A stretch of DNA of 64,000 bases from Tenacibaculum haliotis (GTDB taxonomy: Bacteria; Bacteroidota; Bacteroidia; Flavobacteriales; Flavobacteriaceae): assembly GCF_025215075.1 (NCBI RefSeq), contig NZ_JAOBTH010000025.1, forward strand, positions 16,790 through 80,789, in the 5' to 3' direction. Shown in pieces: positions 43,030 through 53,225 of this stretch. Within the stretch, counting starts at the first letter, position 1. Every line of letters begins with the position of its first letter. Made by a program: the position numbers and the translations under genes. A model generated the notes under the pieces. That model searched no databases and had not been told where the DNA came from. It saw nothing but the letters and a program-made list of their open reading frames with translations.

Positions 43030-45882
43030 CTATAAAGTGAATTTAACACCAATGTTTCCTTTAACACCGTAATATTCTACTTGTTTCGGGCGGTCTTGGC
43101 TTTTACCGTAATGATAAATCAGGGGGTTATTTAAAATATTATTGAAATCAGTATATATTGTCCATTTTTTTCCTATTTGATAAGATGCTGAAAAATCTAA
43201 CGTATTATATTTTCCGTAATACACATCATCAATATCTCTTTCACCGTAAGCAATAGCGTATTTTCCTTTATGATTAAAAGCTACTCGAGTATTAAATCCG
43301 CCTTTTTCAAAAAATAATTGCGCATTAAACAAACTACCTGCTTGATAAGCCATCGCTACTTTTCTACCACTTGCTTTTGTCATTTCAGAATCCATAAACG
43401 TAGCGTTTAATTGTGTTCCAAAGTATTTTAAAAATCCTGGTAAGAAATCAAAACGTCTGTTAATTCCTAATTCTAAACCACCAATCCATGATGCTGCTCC
43501 TCCATTTACAGGAGTCGTAAATTCAACACCTTCTTTTCCGTTATAAGTTCCTTGATAGGTATCATTATAAATAATATCTGTAATCGATTTATAAAAAACA
43601 CCTGCATTTACAACACCTACATTCTGAAAGTAATATTCTCCTAATAAATCAAAATTCCATGAAAATGTTGGATTTAAATCTGGATTACCTCCTTTAAATT
43701 CATTATCAAAAGAAATAAAAGTTCCTGATGGAGAAATATCTCCAAAATTAGGTCTTGAAAAACTTCTTGTTGCTGCAAAACGAATATTTAAATCTCTTTG
43801 AGGAGAATATTTAACGTGTAACATTGGTAATACTGCCCAATAATTTTTAATTTTTATCGACTTTGTTAAAACATCATTTTCAACAACATATCCTGATACT
43901 TTTGTTTCCGTTTTTGTAGCTCTTAATCCTCCTAAAATAGTCCACTTTTCAGAAGCTTTTAAAGTTCCCATACCATAAAAAGATAAATGAGTTTCATCTA
44001 CATTAAAGTTTCTTCCTAATCCTCTATTATATTGTAAAGCTGATGAATCATCTTCTAAAACGCTTAAATTTGCTTTGTTTGACGTCCAGAAATTATTCAT
44101 TCCTTCGGTAGATAAAACAGGTCCAAAAGTTGATTGAATATTAGACCCCATTTCATTTAAATAATCAACTCTACCTGGTTGCTGAATAACATATTGAGAA
44201 GAATCTGATAACACTGGAGTTTCTCCTGCACCATTCCATCCGTAGTATAAATCTTCAAAAGTTGCTCTACGATCTTTATCTCGATATTTAGTACCTACTT
44301 TAATTTTGAAGTTATCATTAATCGTATGTTCATAATTTAATGAGGCTGCTATATTATCTCTTTCTTTTATTGATATTTTGTATAATTCTAAATCTGAAAA
44401 CTTCATTTTAGTTGCATCCATTTTAAATTTAGAATCGCTAAAAAATCCAAATAAAGCATCGGTATCATTATAATCTAATTTTCCACCATCTGCTTTCCAA
44501 TAAGCTCTATCATCACCAGCACCACCAGCATCTTTTGGTTTGTTATCTAAATATTCAGCATTGATACCAACACCATCTTGTTTAAATTTTACAACAAAAT
44601 AACTTTTATCTTGTGCTGTTGGCGTATTTCCATATTTAAATTCATTAGCATAAGAAGCAATGCTCCAATCGAATTTTCCGTTTTCAACAAGATGTCTTCC
44701 TCCTATTTCTTTTCCAAAAAGCTCTGTAATTAATTCGTTATGTATATTTTGTAATTCTACTCTTGTAGTACTTGTTCCTGAATCGAATTTATCAAAACGA
44801 ATTCTATGCTTATAATGTTCCTCAGTATCCGATAAAGTTCCATAAACTCCTCTAAAATACATTTTATGAGCAGGTGTAAAATTATATTCCATCGAAGCGT
44901 TTAATCCCATGGTAACTCTTACACCGTTATAATCTCTTAATTCCATTCTAAAAACACCTTCGTCTCCTTTTCTACGTGCTTCAAAATTATCAGTACCCCA
45001 GCTTCTATTCCAATACGAACCATTTACGATATATCCGAACTTACCATCTTTACTTTTATTACCAATAGTTAAAGAAGCATTATAAATTGGTTTACCCGAT
45101 TTTTCATTAAAACCTCCTCCAATATTTACATTTAAAAGTTGTTTGGTTGGTGCTGTTTGCGTGATGAAGTTAACACCTCCACCAATACCGTCTGATTCCA
45201 TATCAGGTGTGTATGCTTTGGCTGCTTGTACGTATGAAATTAATTCTGATGGAAAAAAATCAAAAGCCGTTGCACGTGAAGTGGTTTCTTCTTCGGCTGT
45301 TGGAAGTCTATTTCCATTAATAGTTGTTGATGTCCAAAAAGGAGGCAATCCTCTTACTGATACAAAACGTCCTTCACCTTGATCTCTTTCAATAGATAAA
45401 CCTTGAATACGTTGTACTGTTTCGGCTGCATTACGATCTGGTAATTTACCAATACCATCAGAAGCAATCACATTCATTATACTCATTGATTTTTTTTGAA
45501 TACTCAAAGCTTTTGCTTCACTATTTCTTCTTGCTCCTCCATTAATTACAACTTCTTCTAATGCATTTGAAGAAGGTAATAAAGCAACTACACCTATATT
45601 TTTACTAGCATTACCAATAATAGAAACATCTACTATCTTTGTTTGAAAACCGATGTAAGAAATTTCTAATTTTATAATACCATTTTTAATTTTATTTATC
45701 ACAAAATTACCATCAAAATCTGTGTACACTCCTTTTGTAGTTTCTGCTACCGAAACACTAGCTCCTGGTAAAGGAAAATTACCGTCAGTTACAATACCTG
45801 AAACATTAGCTTCTTGTGAAAAAACGGCATTACTTATAAAAAGAACTACTAGTGTACTTAATAAAAGTTTAAATTTATTCAT
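43030..45882 (-). CDS. TonB-dependent outer membrane receptor
   Basis: A 950-residue receptor. Signal peptide MNKFKLLLSTLVVLFISNAVFSQ; CarboxypepD_reg-like domain (GIVTDGNFPLPGASVSV, FVINKIKNGIIKLEISYIGF); plug (IGKLPDRNAAETVQRIQGLSI, FVSVRGLPP); and a beta-barrel ending in GNIGVKFTL with a C-terminal aromatic-like pattern. The family is that of FecA-like single receptors rather than SusC with SusD. It is the first gene of the phosphonate-related operon, so it may import an organophosphonate, but the ligand cannot be read from the sequence. Confidence 0.9.
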   Translation of the reverse strand: MNKFKLLLSTLVVLFISNAVFSQEANVSGIVTDGNFPLPGASVSVAETTKGVYTDFDGNFVINKIKNGIIKLEISYIGFQTKIVDVSIIGNASKNIGVVALLPSSNALEEVVINGGARRNSEAKALSIQKKSMSIMNVIASDGIGKLPDRNAAETVQRIQGLSIERDQGEGRFVSVRGLPPFWTSTTINGNRLPTAEEETTSRATAFDFFPSELISYVQAAKAYTPDMESDGIGGGVNFITQTAPTKQLLNVNIGGGFNEKSGKPIYNASLTIGNKSKDGKFGYIVNGSYWNRSWGTDNFEARRKGDEGVFRMELRDYNGVRVTMGLNASMEYNFTPAHKMYFRGVYGTLSDTEEHYKHRIRFDKFDSGTSTTRVELQNIHNELITELFGKEIGGRHLVENGKFDWSIASYANEFKYGNTPTAQDKSYFVVKFKQDGVGINAEYLDNKPKDAGGAGDDRAYWKADGGKLDYNDTDALFGFFSDSKFKMDATKMKFSDLELYKISIKERDNIAASLNYEHTINDNFKIKVGTKYRDKDRRATFEDLYYGWNGAGETPVLSDSSQYVIQQPGRVDYLNEMGSNIQSTFGPVLSTEGMNNFWTSNKANLSVLEDDSSALQYNRGLGRNFNVDETHLSFYGMGTLKASEKWTILGGLRATKTETKVSGYVVENDVLTKSIKIKNYWAVLPMLHVKYSPQRDLNIRFAATRSFSRPNFGDISPSGTFISFDNEFKGGNPDLNPTFSWNFDLLGEYYFQNVGVVNAGVFYKSITDIIYNDTYQGTYNGKEGVEFTTPVNGGAASWIGGLELGINRRFDFLPGFLKYFGTQLNATFMDSEMTKASGRKVAMAYQAGSLFNAQLFFEKGGFNTRVAFNHKGKYAIAYGERDIDDVYYGKYNTLDFSASYQIGKKWTIYTDFNNILNNPLIYHYGKSQDRPKQVEYYGVKGNIGVKFTL

Positions 45883-46087
45883 TTTTTTTAGTTTTACAAT
45901 AGTTAAATTATCTAATGCAAATCAAGTTATTTTTTTACTATTTGTAAACTTTAAAGTGTTAAGAAAACTTTTACAGAAAGATATTTTAATGTAATAAAAT
46001 TGTTAAGTAAATTATTTTAATTTTTAAACTTATGAATATTACATAATAAAAACCCTAATAATACCCTATGGTTTCTACACAAAATAA

Positions 46088-46471
<384 letters not shown>

Positions 46472-46479
46472 CTTTTTTT

Positions 46480-46866
46480 ATGCAATGTCCTTGTAATCCG
46501 TCAAAAAAATATAGTGCTTGTTGTGAAAAAGCACATCAAAATATACAAACTGTTTTAACTGCGGAACAATTAATGCGATCGCGATATAGTGCATTTGTAT
46601 TGGCAAATATTAGTTACTTACACGAAAGCCACCACTCCACTACTCGACCTACACAAAAAGAAAATAAAGAGATTTTAAGTTGGACAAAATCTGTAGAATG
46701 GGTAAAGTTAGAAGTTACAAATACAACTAAAGGAACATTTACAGATATAACCGGAACCGTTGAATTTAAAGCTTATTTTATAGAAAACGGAGCTATTGAT
46801 GTAATTCATGAAAACTCTTCTTTTTGTAAAGAAAATAAACATTGGGTATATTTTAAAGCGGATTAA
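46480..46866 (+). CDS. ychJ: YchJ/SEC-C-motif family protein
   Basis: A 128-residue protein with an N-terminal SEC-C-type zinc motif MQCPCNPSKKYSACCEKAH, then the YchJ core TAEQLMRSRYSAFVLANISYLHESHH and a C-terminal NTF2-like part (EFKAYFIENG, FCKENKHWVYF). Members are common and their exact role is not known; an NTF2-like and zinc-binding build is what can be seen. The length is close to the family norm. Confidence 0.85.
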   Translation: MQCPCNPSKKYSACCEKAHQNIQTVLTAEQLMRSRYSAFVLANISYLHESHHSTTRPTQKENKEILSWTKSVEWVKLEVTNTTKGTFTDITGTVEFKAYFIENGAIDVIHENSSFCKENKHWVYFKAD

Positions 46867-46954
46867 CCCATGTACAAAATTACACAATAATTAGTCTTTT
46901 TGTTATTTCAATGATAAAAACGTAATAAAAATCAAAATTATTTAAAAAAAAGAG

Positions 46955-46962
46955 TACATTTG
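46955..46962 (+). promoter_or_regulatory. Putative -7 box of the threonine operon
   Basis: TACATTTG fits TAnnTTTG, and its end is 5 bp before the ATG of the leader peptide. If used, the transcript would start at or close to that ATG, so the leader would be translated without a normal ribosome binding site. No clear -33 box was found. Confidence 0.5.
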
Positions 46963-46967
46963 ACCCA

Positions 46968-47072
46968 ATGTTAAACAACAAAAGAAATATCAATTCTTCA
47001 GAGATCGTAAACTTTACGACTTCTTTTGTTGGCTCTACCATTATTTCTACTACAATTATTATTACCCTTTAA
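46968..47072 (+). CDS. thrL: Threonine operon leader peptide (attenuation)
   Basis: A 34-residue open frame (atg at 46968, taa at 47070-47072) that starts MLNNKRNINSSEIVNF and ends GSTIISTTIIITL. The last dozen codons are almost all Thr and Ile, the two end products that control this pathway. It lies 109 bp before thrA. By analogy with the enterobacterial thrL, ribosome stalling at these codons when Thr or Ile is short would favour an antiterminator. The stop codon is in a small acccttt-aagggt dyad. The frame is too short for usual gene finders. Confidence 0.8.
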   Translation: MLNNKRNINSSEIVNFTTSFVGSTIISTTIIITL

Positions 47073-47181
47073 GGGTTTATTTACTACATATCATCCTGTA
47101 TATATTTATTTTTTCAAAAAATTGAAAACAGATAAATAGCATCAAAAAAATACATCATTAATTACATTTATATCTTTTAAA

Positions 47182-49623
47182 ATGAAAGTTTTAAAATTCG
47201 GAGGTTCATCAGTAGCCAATAGTCAAAACATTAATAAAGTACTTCAAATAGTAACAAATACTGCTTCAAAAGAAAAAATTGCAGTGGTCGTATCTGCATT
47301 TGGTAAAACTACCAATAAATTAATTGCAGCTGCAAATAATACTGCCAATAATAATGCTTCGTACACCATACTTTTTGATGAAGTAAAAGAACTACACGTA
47401 CAAGTTATTGCAGATTTAGTAAACAATACTGCACAAGATAAAGTACAACAAAAAGTTAGCACATTATTTAACCAATTACAAACGTTACTAGAAGGTTGTT
47501 TTCTTTTAAAAGAAGTAACCCCAAAAACAATGGCAACTATTAGTAGTTTTGGCGAATTATTATCTTCATATATCATTTCTGAAGCTGCTAAAAACACCTT
47601 AAATGCTACTTATAAAGATAGTAGAGAACTTATTAGTACTTCTAATTTTTTTGATAAAGCTCAGGTAAATTTTGCTGTTACAAATAAAAATTGTCAAGAT
47701 TTTTTTAATAACAACTCACATCAAGTTACAGTTTTACCGGGATTTATTGCAAAATCAGAAAGTGGTTTAACAACAACTTTAGGAAGAGGTGGTTCTGATT
47801 ATACTGCAGCAATTTACGCTGCTGCATTAAATGTAAGTGAACTACAAATATGGACAGATGTAAGTGGAATGTTTACTGCAAATCCTAGTGTGGTTAAACA
47901 AGCTTTTCCAATATCTAAAATTTCATATCAAGAAGCGATGGAGTTATCGCATTTTGGAGCAAAAGTAATCTACCCTCCTACTATACAGCCAGTATTAGAA
48001 AAAGAAATTCCGATTGTTATTAAAAACACTTTCGAACCAGATAATGTGGGTACGTTAATTAGCAAAGAAGCTAAAAGTAAAAACCTTGTAAAAGGAATTA
48101 CTCATATAGAAAACATCACGTTGTTAACACTAGAAGGTAGTGGAATGGTTGGAGTATCAGGTATATCTAAACGATTATTTGAAACGCTTTCTATTCAAGA
48201 TGTTAATGTTGTTTTAATTACACAAGCCTCTTCTGAACATTCTATTTGTGTAGGTATTTATGATGAGGATACCCAAAAAGCAGCCAAAGCAATTAACGAT
48301 GCTTTTGAGATAGAGATAGAACGTCATAAAATAAAACCTGTGATTGTAGAACAAGGTTTAGCTATTTTAGCTTTAGTAGGTGACAATATGAAAAATCATC
48401 AAGGTTTAAGCGGACAAATGTTTGGTACTTTGGGTAAAAACAATGTAAATATTAGAGCCATTGCTCAAGGCGCTTCACAAAAAAACATATCCGCAGTTAT
48501 TGATAGTAAAGATGCTAAAAAAGGATTAAACATATTGCATGAACAGTTTTTTGAAGAAAAAATAAAACAATTAAACTTGTTTGTTACAGGTGTTGGTAAT
48601 GTTGGTGAGCGTTTATTAGCCCAAATACAACAGCAAGAAAAGTATTTAAAGGAACATTTAAAATTGAACCTTAGAGTTGTTGGAATTGCCAATTCTAAAA
48701 AAATGGCTTTTGATGAAAATGGTATCAATTTAAATAATTGGAAAAATTTATTAACAAACGGAACACCTGCAACTCTTGATGATTTTTTTGCCAAAACAAA
48801 AAGCTACAACCTTCGTAATGCTGTTTTTGTAGACAATACTGCGAATCAAAAAGTTTCAGAAATTTACGAAAAATATTTACGTAATAATATTGCCGTAGTT
48901 ACTTGTAATAAAATAGCTTGTGCTTCTGATTTAAACAACTACAAAACATTAAAAACAGTATCAAAAAAATACAAAGCACCTTTTTTATTCGAAACCAATG
49001 TTGGCGCAGGTTTACCTATTATCGACACGTTAAAAAATTTAGTTGCTTCAGGTGATAGAGTTCATAAAATACAAGCCGTTTTATCGGGTAGTTTAAATTT
49101 TGTTTTTAATAATTTTAATGCTGCCAATACATTTCATGATGTTGTTACCGAAGCTCAAAAAGAAGGTTATACAGAACCAGATCCTAAAATTGATTTAAGT
49201 GGTGTTGATGTTGCCAGAAAAATATTAATTCTTGCTCGTGAAAGCGGATATAATTTAGAATTATCTGACATTGAAAACAACTCTTTTTTATCAGAAAAAA
49301 GCTTAAAAACTACTAATAATGATGATTTTTATGCCAGTTTAACCGAATTTGAAGCGGATTTTCAACAAATTTTTAAAGAAGCAAATGATAAAAATTGTCG
49401 CTTAAAATATGTTGCTGAATTTTCTGATGGTAAAGCAAAAGTTGGGCTACAACATATTCTGGCTAACCATCCTTTTTACAACTTAGAAGGAAGTGATAAC
49501 ATCGTGTTATTTTTTACTGATAGATATCCTATAAATCCACTACAAATAAAAGGTGCTGGTGCTGGTGCAGATGTTACCGCATCAGGAATTTTTGCCGATA
49601 TTATTAGAGTAGGAAATAATTAA
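47182..49623 (+). CDS. thrA: Bifunctional aspartate kinase / homoserine dehydrogenase
   Basis: An 813-residue ThrA. Aspartokinase domain: MKVLKFGGSSVANSQNI at the N-terminus, then TLGRGGSDYTAA and LWTDVSG-like QIWTDVSGMFTANP. Two ACT domains follow (residues about 310-455). Homoserine dehydrogenase: LFVTGVGNVGERLLAQI (NAD(P) fold, residues about 465-480), VFVDNTAN, KIACASDL, GAGLPIIDTLKNL and GAGAGADVTASGIFADI. Catalyses the first and third steps to threonine; inhibition by threonine is usual through the ACT domains. First structural gene of the thr operon. Confidence 0.97.
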   Translation: MKVLKFGGSSVANSQNINKVLQIVTNTASKEKIAVVVSAFGKTTNKLIAAANNTANNNASYTILFDEVKELHVQVIADLVNNTAQDKVQQKVSTLFNQLQTLLEGCFLLKEVTPKTMATISSFGELLSSYIISEAAKNTLNATYKDSRELISTSNFFDKAQVNFAVTNKNCQDFFNNNSHQVTVLPGFIAKSESGLTTTLGRGGSDYTAAIYAAALNVSELQIWTDVSGMFTANPSVVKQAFPISKISYQEAMELSHFGAKVIYPPTIQPVLEKEIPIVIKNTFEPDNVGTLISKEAKSKNLVKGITHIENITLLTLEGSGMVGVSGISKRLFETLSIQDVNVVLITQASSEHSICVGIYDEDTQKAAKAINDAFEIEIERHKIKPVIVEQGLAILALVGDNMKNHQGLSGQMFGTLGKNNVNIRAIAQGASQKNISAVIDSKDAKKGLNILHEQFFEEKIKQLNLFVTGVGNVGERLLAQIQQQEKYLKEHLKLNLRVVGIANSKKMAFDENGINLNNWKNLLTNGTPATLDDFFAKTKSYNLRNAVFVDNTANQKVSEIYEKYLRNNIAVVTCNKIACASDLNNYKTLKTVSKKYKAPFLFETNVGAGLPIIDTLKNLVASGDRVHKIQAVLSGSLNFVFNNFNAANTFHDVVTEAQKEGYTEPDPKIDLSGVDVARKILILARESGYNLELSDIENNSFLSEKSLKTTNNDDFYASLTEFEADFQQIFKEANDKNCRLKYVAEFSDGKAKVGLQHILANHPFYNLEGSDNIVLFFTDRYPINPLQIKGAGAGADVTASGIFADIIRVGNN

Positions 49624-49694
49624 ATTTTAAGTTAAAAATATATCAAGAAGAAACTGTAAATACAGCTATCAACTTGCTATTAATTGCATAAAAA

Positions 49695-50627
49695 ATGAAA
49701 TATATAAAAATATTTGCCCCAGCCACCGTTGCCAATGTTTCTTGCGGATTCGATTCTATGGGATTTGCTGTAGACACCATGGGTGATGAAATGACTTTTA
49801 GAAAAACAGCTAAAAAAGGAGTTGAAATAACAAAAATTACTGGAGCAAACGGCTTAAGTTTTAATCCAACAGAAAATGCTGCTGGTGTAGTAGCTTTAGC
49901 AATGTTAGCAAAGCATCCTGTTAATTTTGGTATTGAAATAACCATGCACAAAGGTTTTTCTCCAGGAAGCGGTTTGGGTAGTAGTGCCGCTAGTGCGGCT
50001 GGTGCTGCTTTTGGTGTAAACGAATTATTAAACAAACCTTTTTCTGTACTAGAATTAACAAAATTCTCTATGTTAGGAGAAGAAGCTGCTTGCGGTACTC
50101 CAATTGCCGATAATGTAGCAGCTGCTGTTTACGGAGGTTTTGTACTTATTAGAAGTTACGATCCTTTAGATATTATAAAACTACCGGTTCCTAATGAATT
50201 ACAATTGGTAGCAATACATCCACAAATAGAAGTAAAAACAAAAGATGCTCGAGACGTTTTACCTAAAAACGTTCCTTTAAAAAGTGCTGTTACCCAATGG
50301 GCAAATGTTGGCGGATTAGTAAGCGGTTTATACACCAACGATTATCAATTAATTAGCAATTCGTTAATCGATGTTATTGTTGAACCTGCTCGTAAACATT
50401 TAATTCCGCATTTCGATTTAGTTAAAAGTCAAGCCATCAAAGCAGGTGCTCTTGGTGCAGGAATTTCAGGATCTGGCCCTACCATTTTTGCATTGTGTAA
50501 AGGCAAAGAAATTGCTAAAAAAGTACAAGAAGCTATCCAAAAATCTTATGCAGACAAAAACATTGATTTTACACTTTTTTCATCAAAAATAAACACAGAA
50601 GGTATTCGGGTTTTAGAATCAGAATAA
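49695..50627 (+). CDS. thrB: Homoserine kinase
   Basis: A 310-residue GHMP kinase: IFAPATVANVSCGFDSMGFA (motif 1), the phosphate loop FSPGSGLGSSAASAAGAAFG (motif 2, residues about 93-112) and GAGISGSGPTIFALCKG (motif 3). It phosphorylates homoserine for ThrC. The start is the ATG at 49695, 71 bp after thrA, at MKYIKIFAPA. Confidence 0.97.
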   Translation: MKYIKIFAPATVANVSCGFDSMGFAVDTMGDEMTFRKTAKKGVEITKITGANGLSFNPTENAAGVVALAMLAKHPVNFGIEITMHKGFSPGSGLGSSAASAAGAAFGVNELLNKPFSVLELTKFSMLGEEAACGTPIADNVAAAVYGGFVLIRSYDPLDIIKLPVPNELQLVAIHPQIEVKTKDARDVLPKNVPLKSAVTQWANVGGLVSGLYTNDYQLISNSLIDVIVEPARKHLIPHFDLVKSQAIKAGALGAGISGSGPTIFALCKGKEIAKKVQEAIQKSYADKNIDFTLFSSKINTEGIRVLESE

Positions 50628-50663
50628 TAACAACTTTTACTCATAAATTATTGCTAAACGCAA

Positions 50664-50708
50664 CAACACAAACAACACAAACAACACAAACAACACAAAC
50701 AACACAAA
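50664..50708 (+). repeat. Five tandem copies of CAACACAAA directly before thrC
   Basis: Five exact 9-bp units (50664-50672, 50673-50681, 50682-50690, 50691-50699, 50700-50708), ending 1 bp before the ATG of thrC. The mRNA would be unstructured, A/C-rich and without G. CA-repeats in front of a start codon can enhance translation. Copy number may vary by slippage. Confidence 0.92.
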
Positions 50709-50709
50709 A

Positions 50710-51996
50710 ATGAACTATTATAGTCTTAATAAAAAATCACCTAACGTTAACTTTAAAGATGCTGTAGTAAACGGATTAGCATCAGATAGAGGTTTGTATT
50801 TTCCTGAAAACATTACACCTTTATCAAAAGAATTTATTAAAAATATTGATACCTATTCTAACAACGAAATAGCTTACGAAGTCATTAAACAGTTTGTAGG
50901 AGATGAAATTCCAACTGAAACACTAAAACAGATTATTAGTGAGACTTTATCTTTTGATTTTCCAGTAATTCCAATAGATGAAAACACAAATACTTTAGAG
51001 CTTTTTCATGGTCCTACCATGGCTTTTAAAGATGTTGGTGCTCGTTTTATGGCACGTTGTTTAGGGTATTTTAACAGAAATAATAACAATAAAGTTACGG
51101 TACTGGTTGCTACTTCAGGGGATACTGGCGGAGCAGTTGCGGATGGATTTTTAGATGTAAAAGGTGTAGATGTTGTTATTTTATATCCTAGCGGAAAAGT
51201 AAGTGACATTCAAGAAAAACAATTAACTACTTTAGGTAAAAACATTACTGCTTTAGAGGTTGATGGTGTTTTTGATGATTGTCAGGATATGGTTAAAACT
51301 GCTTTTTTAGATGCTAAAATTAACCGTGTATTAACTTCAGCAAATTCAATTAACGTTGCTCGATGGTTACCGCAGATGTTTTACTTCTTCTTAGCTTACA
51401 AACAAGTTTACAAACAACAAAAAGACATTGTTTTTTCAGTGCCAAGTGGTAATTTTGGGAATATTTGTGCAGGTATTATGGCTCAGAAATTAGGCTTGCC
51501 TATTAAACATTTTGTTGCTGCAACCAACATAAACGATACCGTGCCTAATTATTTGGCAAATGGAATTTACAAACCAAAACCATCAAAAGCAACAATTTCT
51601 AATGCGATGGATGTAGGAAATCCTAGTAATTTTATCCGTATTCAAGAATTATTTAAAAATGATATTAAGGCATTAAAAAACACTTTTTCATCTTATTCTT
51701 TTTCTGATGACGAAACACAAGAAGCGATGAAAATTATTTATAAAAAAAGCAACTATATTGCTGATCCTCATGGAGCAGTCGGATATTTAGGCGCTAAAGA
51801 ATATCAAAAAGAAAATCCAAATGATGTATGTATCTTTTTAGAAACCGCGCATCCTGTTAAGTTTTTAGAAGTGGTAGAAAATTCATTAAATATTAAAATT
51901 GCAATTCCTAAACAGATTAAATCTGTTATAGATAAAGAAAAAAAATCTATAAAAATTAGCTCTTATAATGATTTAAAATCTTTTTTGAATGCTTAA
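50710..51996 (+). CDS. thrC: Threonine synthase
   Basis: A 428-residue PLP enzyme. FHGPTMAFKDVGARFMARCL holds the Schiff-base Lys (near residue 107); VLVATSGDTGGAVADGF and SVPSGNFGNICAGIMAQKLG are the phosphate- and substrate-binding loops. It follows the order thrA-thrB-thrC and converts phosphohomoserine to threonine. The start at 50710 is in the middle of the 3' end of a 9-bp repeat array that replaces a usual ribosome binding site. Confidence 0.97.
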   Translation: MNYYSLNKKSPNVNFKDAVVNGLASDRGLYFPENITPLSKEFIKNIDTYSNNEIAYEVIKQFVGDEIPTETLKQIISETLSFDFPVIPIDENTNTLELFHGPTMAFKDVGARFMARCLGYFNRNNNNKVTVLVATSGDTGGAVADGFLDVKGVDVVILYPSGKVSDIQEKQLTTLGKNITALEVDGVFDDCQDMVKTAFLDAKINRVLTSANSINVARWLPQMFYFFLAYKQVYKQQKDIVFSVPSGNFGNICAGIMAQKLGLPIKHFVAATNINDTVPNYLANGIYKPKPSKATISNAMDVGNPSNFIRIQELFKNDIKALKNTFSSYSFSDDETQEAMKIIYKKSNYIADPHGAVGYLGAKEYQKENPNDVCIFLETAHPVKFLEVVENSLNIKIAIPKQIKSVIDKEKKSIKISSYNDLKSFLNA

Positions 51997-51998
51997 AA

Positions 51999-52040
51999 AA
52001 CCCACCTCCAAAAGCAAAATGTTTTTGAAGGTGGTTTTTA
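51999..52040 (+). terminator. Terminator of the thr operon
   Basis: ccacctccaaaa and ttttgaaggtgg pair with one mismatch, and the stem is followed by tttttaaatatttttt. It lies 3 bp after thrC. Confidence 0.85.
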
Positions 52041-52648
52041 AATATTTTTTACTGTCTAAATAGTAGTATATTTTTAAATCCTATTTAGGTTTACTAAAAT
52101 TAAGGAGTTAAAAACTATTCATTTTACACAACTGCCCTTATTAATCTCAATCTCTTCAAATAGGTAAATAAATACTACTTTTACCTATTAACACAACTTA
52201 AATCTGTCCTTAAAATATTTTGATTCTTGATAAAAGTAAACTTGATATTTCAATCTTACCCAATCATTATTTATTTAAAAAAATCTCATCTAAATACTCC
52301 AATTCAAAGATTCATTATTTTTAGATGTGTGTAATGCGTAATTGTGTCTAAAAAACAATGGAATAACTACTGTTTTTTTTTAATTCCTTGATCACCATCA
52401 TAGTGATGCCCTATTTTAATTAAACTATATTTAATTTTTCAAATTCTGATTCATTTTTATAAATAATAGTAATGTCTATAATCGGTTAAAATTTTAATTA
52501 GGTATAGATTACTTCCAACATCTTATGCCCTACATTTAAGATCATTTTAATATTCACTTTTTATAAAATTAAAATTTGTAATCCAATTAGCTGTTTATTT
52601 TATAATTAACTTATTATTTATGAATAAAGCACAACGAATTTTATTAGG
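52041..52648. other. AT-rich gap without a visible gene
   Basis: About 600 bp between the thr terminator and the next convergent gene. No open frame with coding character, tRNA-like clover or repeat was seen. It could hold a decayed gene or regulatory DNA; nothing specific can be supported. Confidence 0.5.
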
Positions 52649-53224
52649 TTATTTTAAAAACTTTATTCCTGGGAAATAAAACACCTCCCTTTCATTACTA
52701 ATTCGTAATGTATTTATCAATATTGAAATGAAATTGATGAAATATAAAATGCCTATAACAATAAAAAATATATTTAAATTCATATTCTTTATAAGCCCAA
52801 TTTTTGATAAAAAAAACATTAATATTGGGATGAAAAATAACACAATTGTCCATGTTATTTCAAAATTGATTAAATCTCCTCCAAGTTTATTGATCTTCTT
52901 AATTTTCCCTTTTTTGGAAGTCCAAATTATAAATGGAATTAATATTCCTAATAATGGAAAAAATAGAAAGGTTAATGCAGAAAGATTAAGATATATCAAA
53001 TATTTTTTATCTTCTTTTATTGACCAATCAATCAATTCGTCTGGACTTACATTTAAAGCATTTGCTAAACGTTTTAATGATTCACCAGTAGGGTTAGACT
53101 CCCCTTTTTCAATTCTCTGAATTGTACGTAAACTTAATCCTGATTCTTCAGCAAGAAATTCTTGAGATATTCCTTTTTGATTTCTTAATTCTTTAACTCT
53201 AATTGCTAAATGGTTTTTATCCAT
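52649..53224 (-). CDS. XRE regulator with C-terminal membrane domain
   Basis: A 191-residue protein. The N-terminal XRE HTH (residues about 4-65, AIRVKELRNQKGISQEFLAEE, LSLRTIQRIEKGESNPTGES) is followed by four membrane segments (IYLNLSALTFLFFPLLGILI, WTIVLFFIPILMFFL, NIFFIVIGILYFINFISI). It is one base downstream of a small membrane protein gene on the same strand, so they probably form one operon. A membrane-tethered regulator of unknown signal. Confidence 0.82.
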   Translation of the reverse strand: MDKNHLAIRVKELRNQKGISQEFLAEESGLSLRTIQRIEKGESNPTGESLKRLANALNVSPDELIDWSIKEDKKYLIYLNLSALTFLFFPLLGILIPFIIWTSKKGKIKKINKLGGDLINFEITWTIVLFFIPILMFFLSKIGLIKNMNLNIFFIVIGILYFINFISILINTLRISNEREVFYFPGIKFLK

Positions 53225-53225
53225 T

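Noticed and set aside
46955..47100. Riboswitch before thrA
   Set aside because: A translated Thr/Ile-rich frame explains the region better, and no known riboswitch core was recognised.
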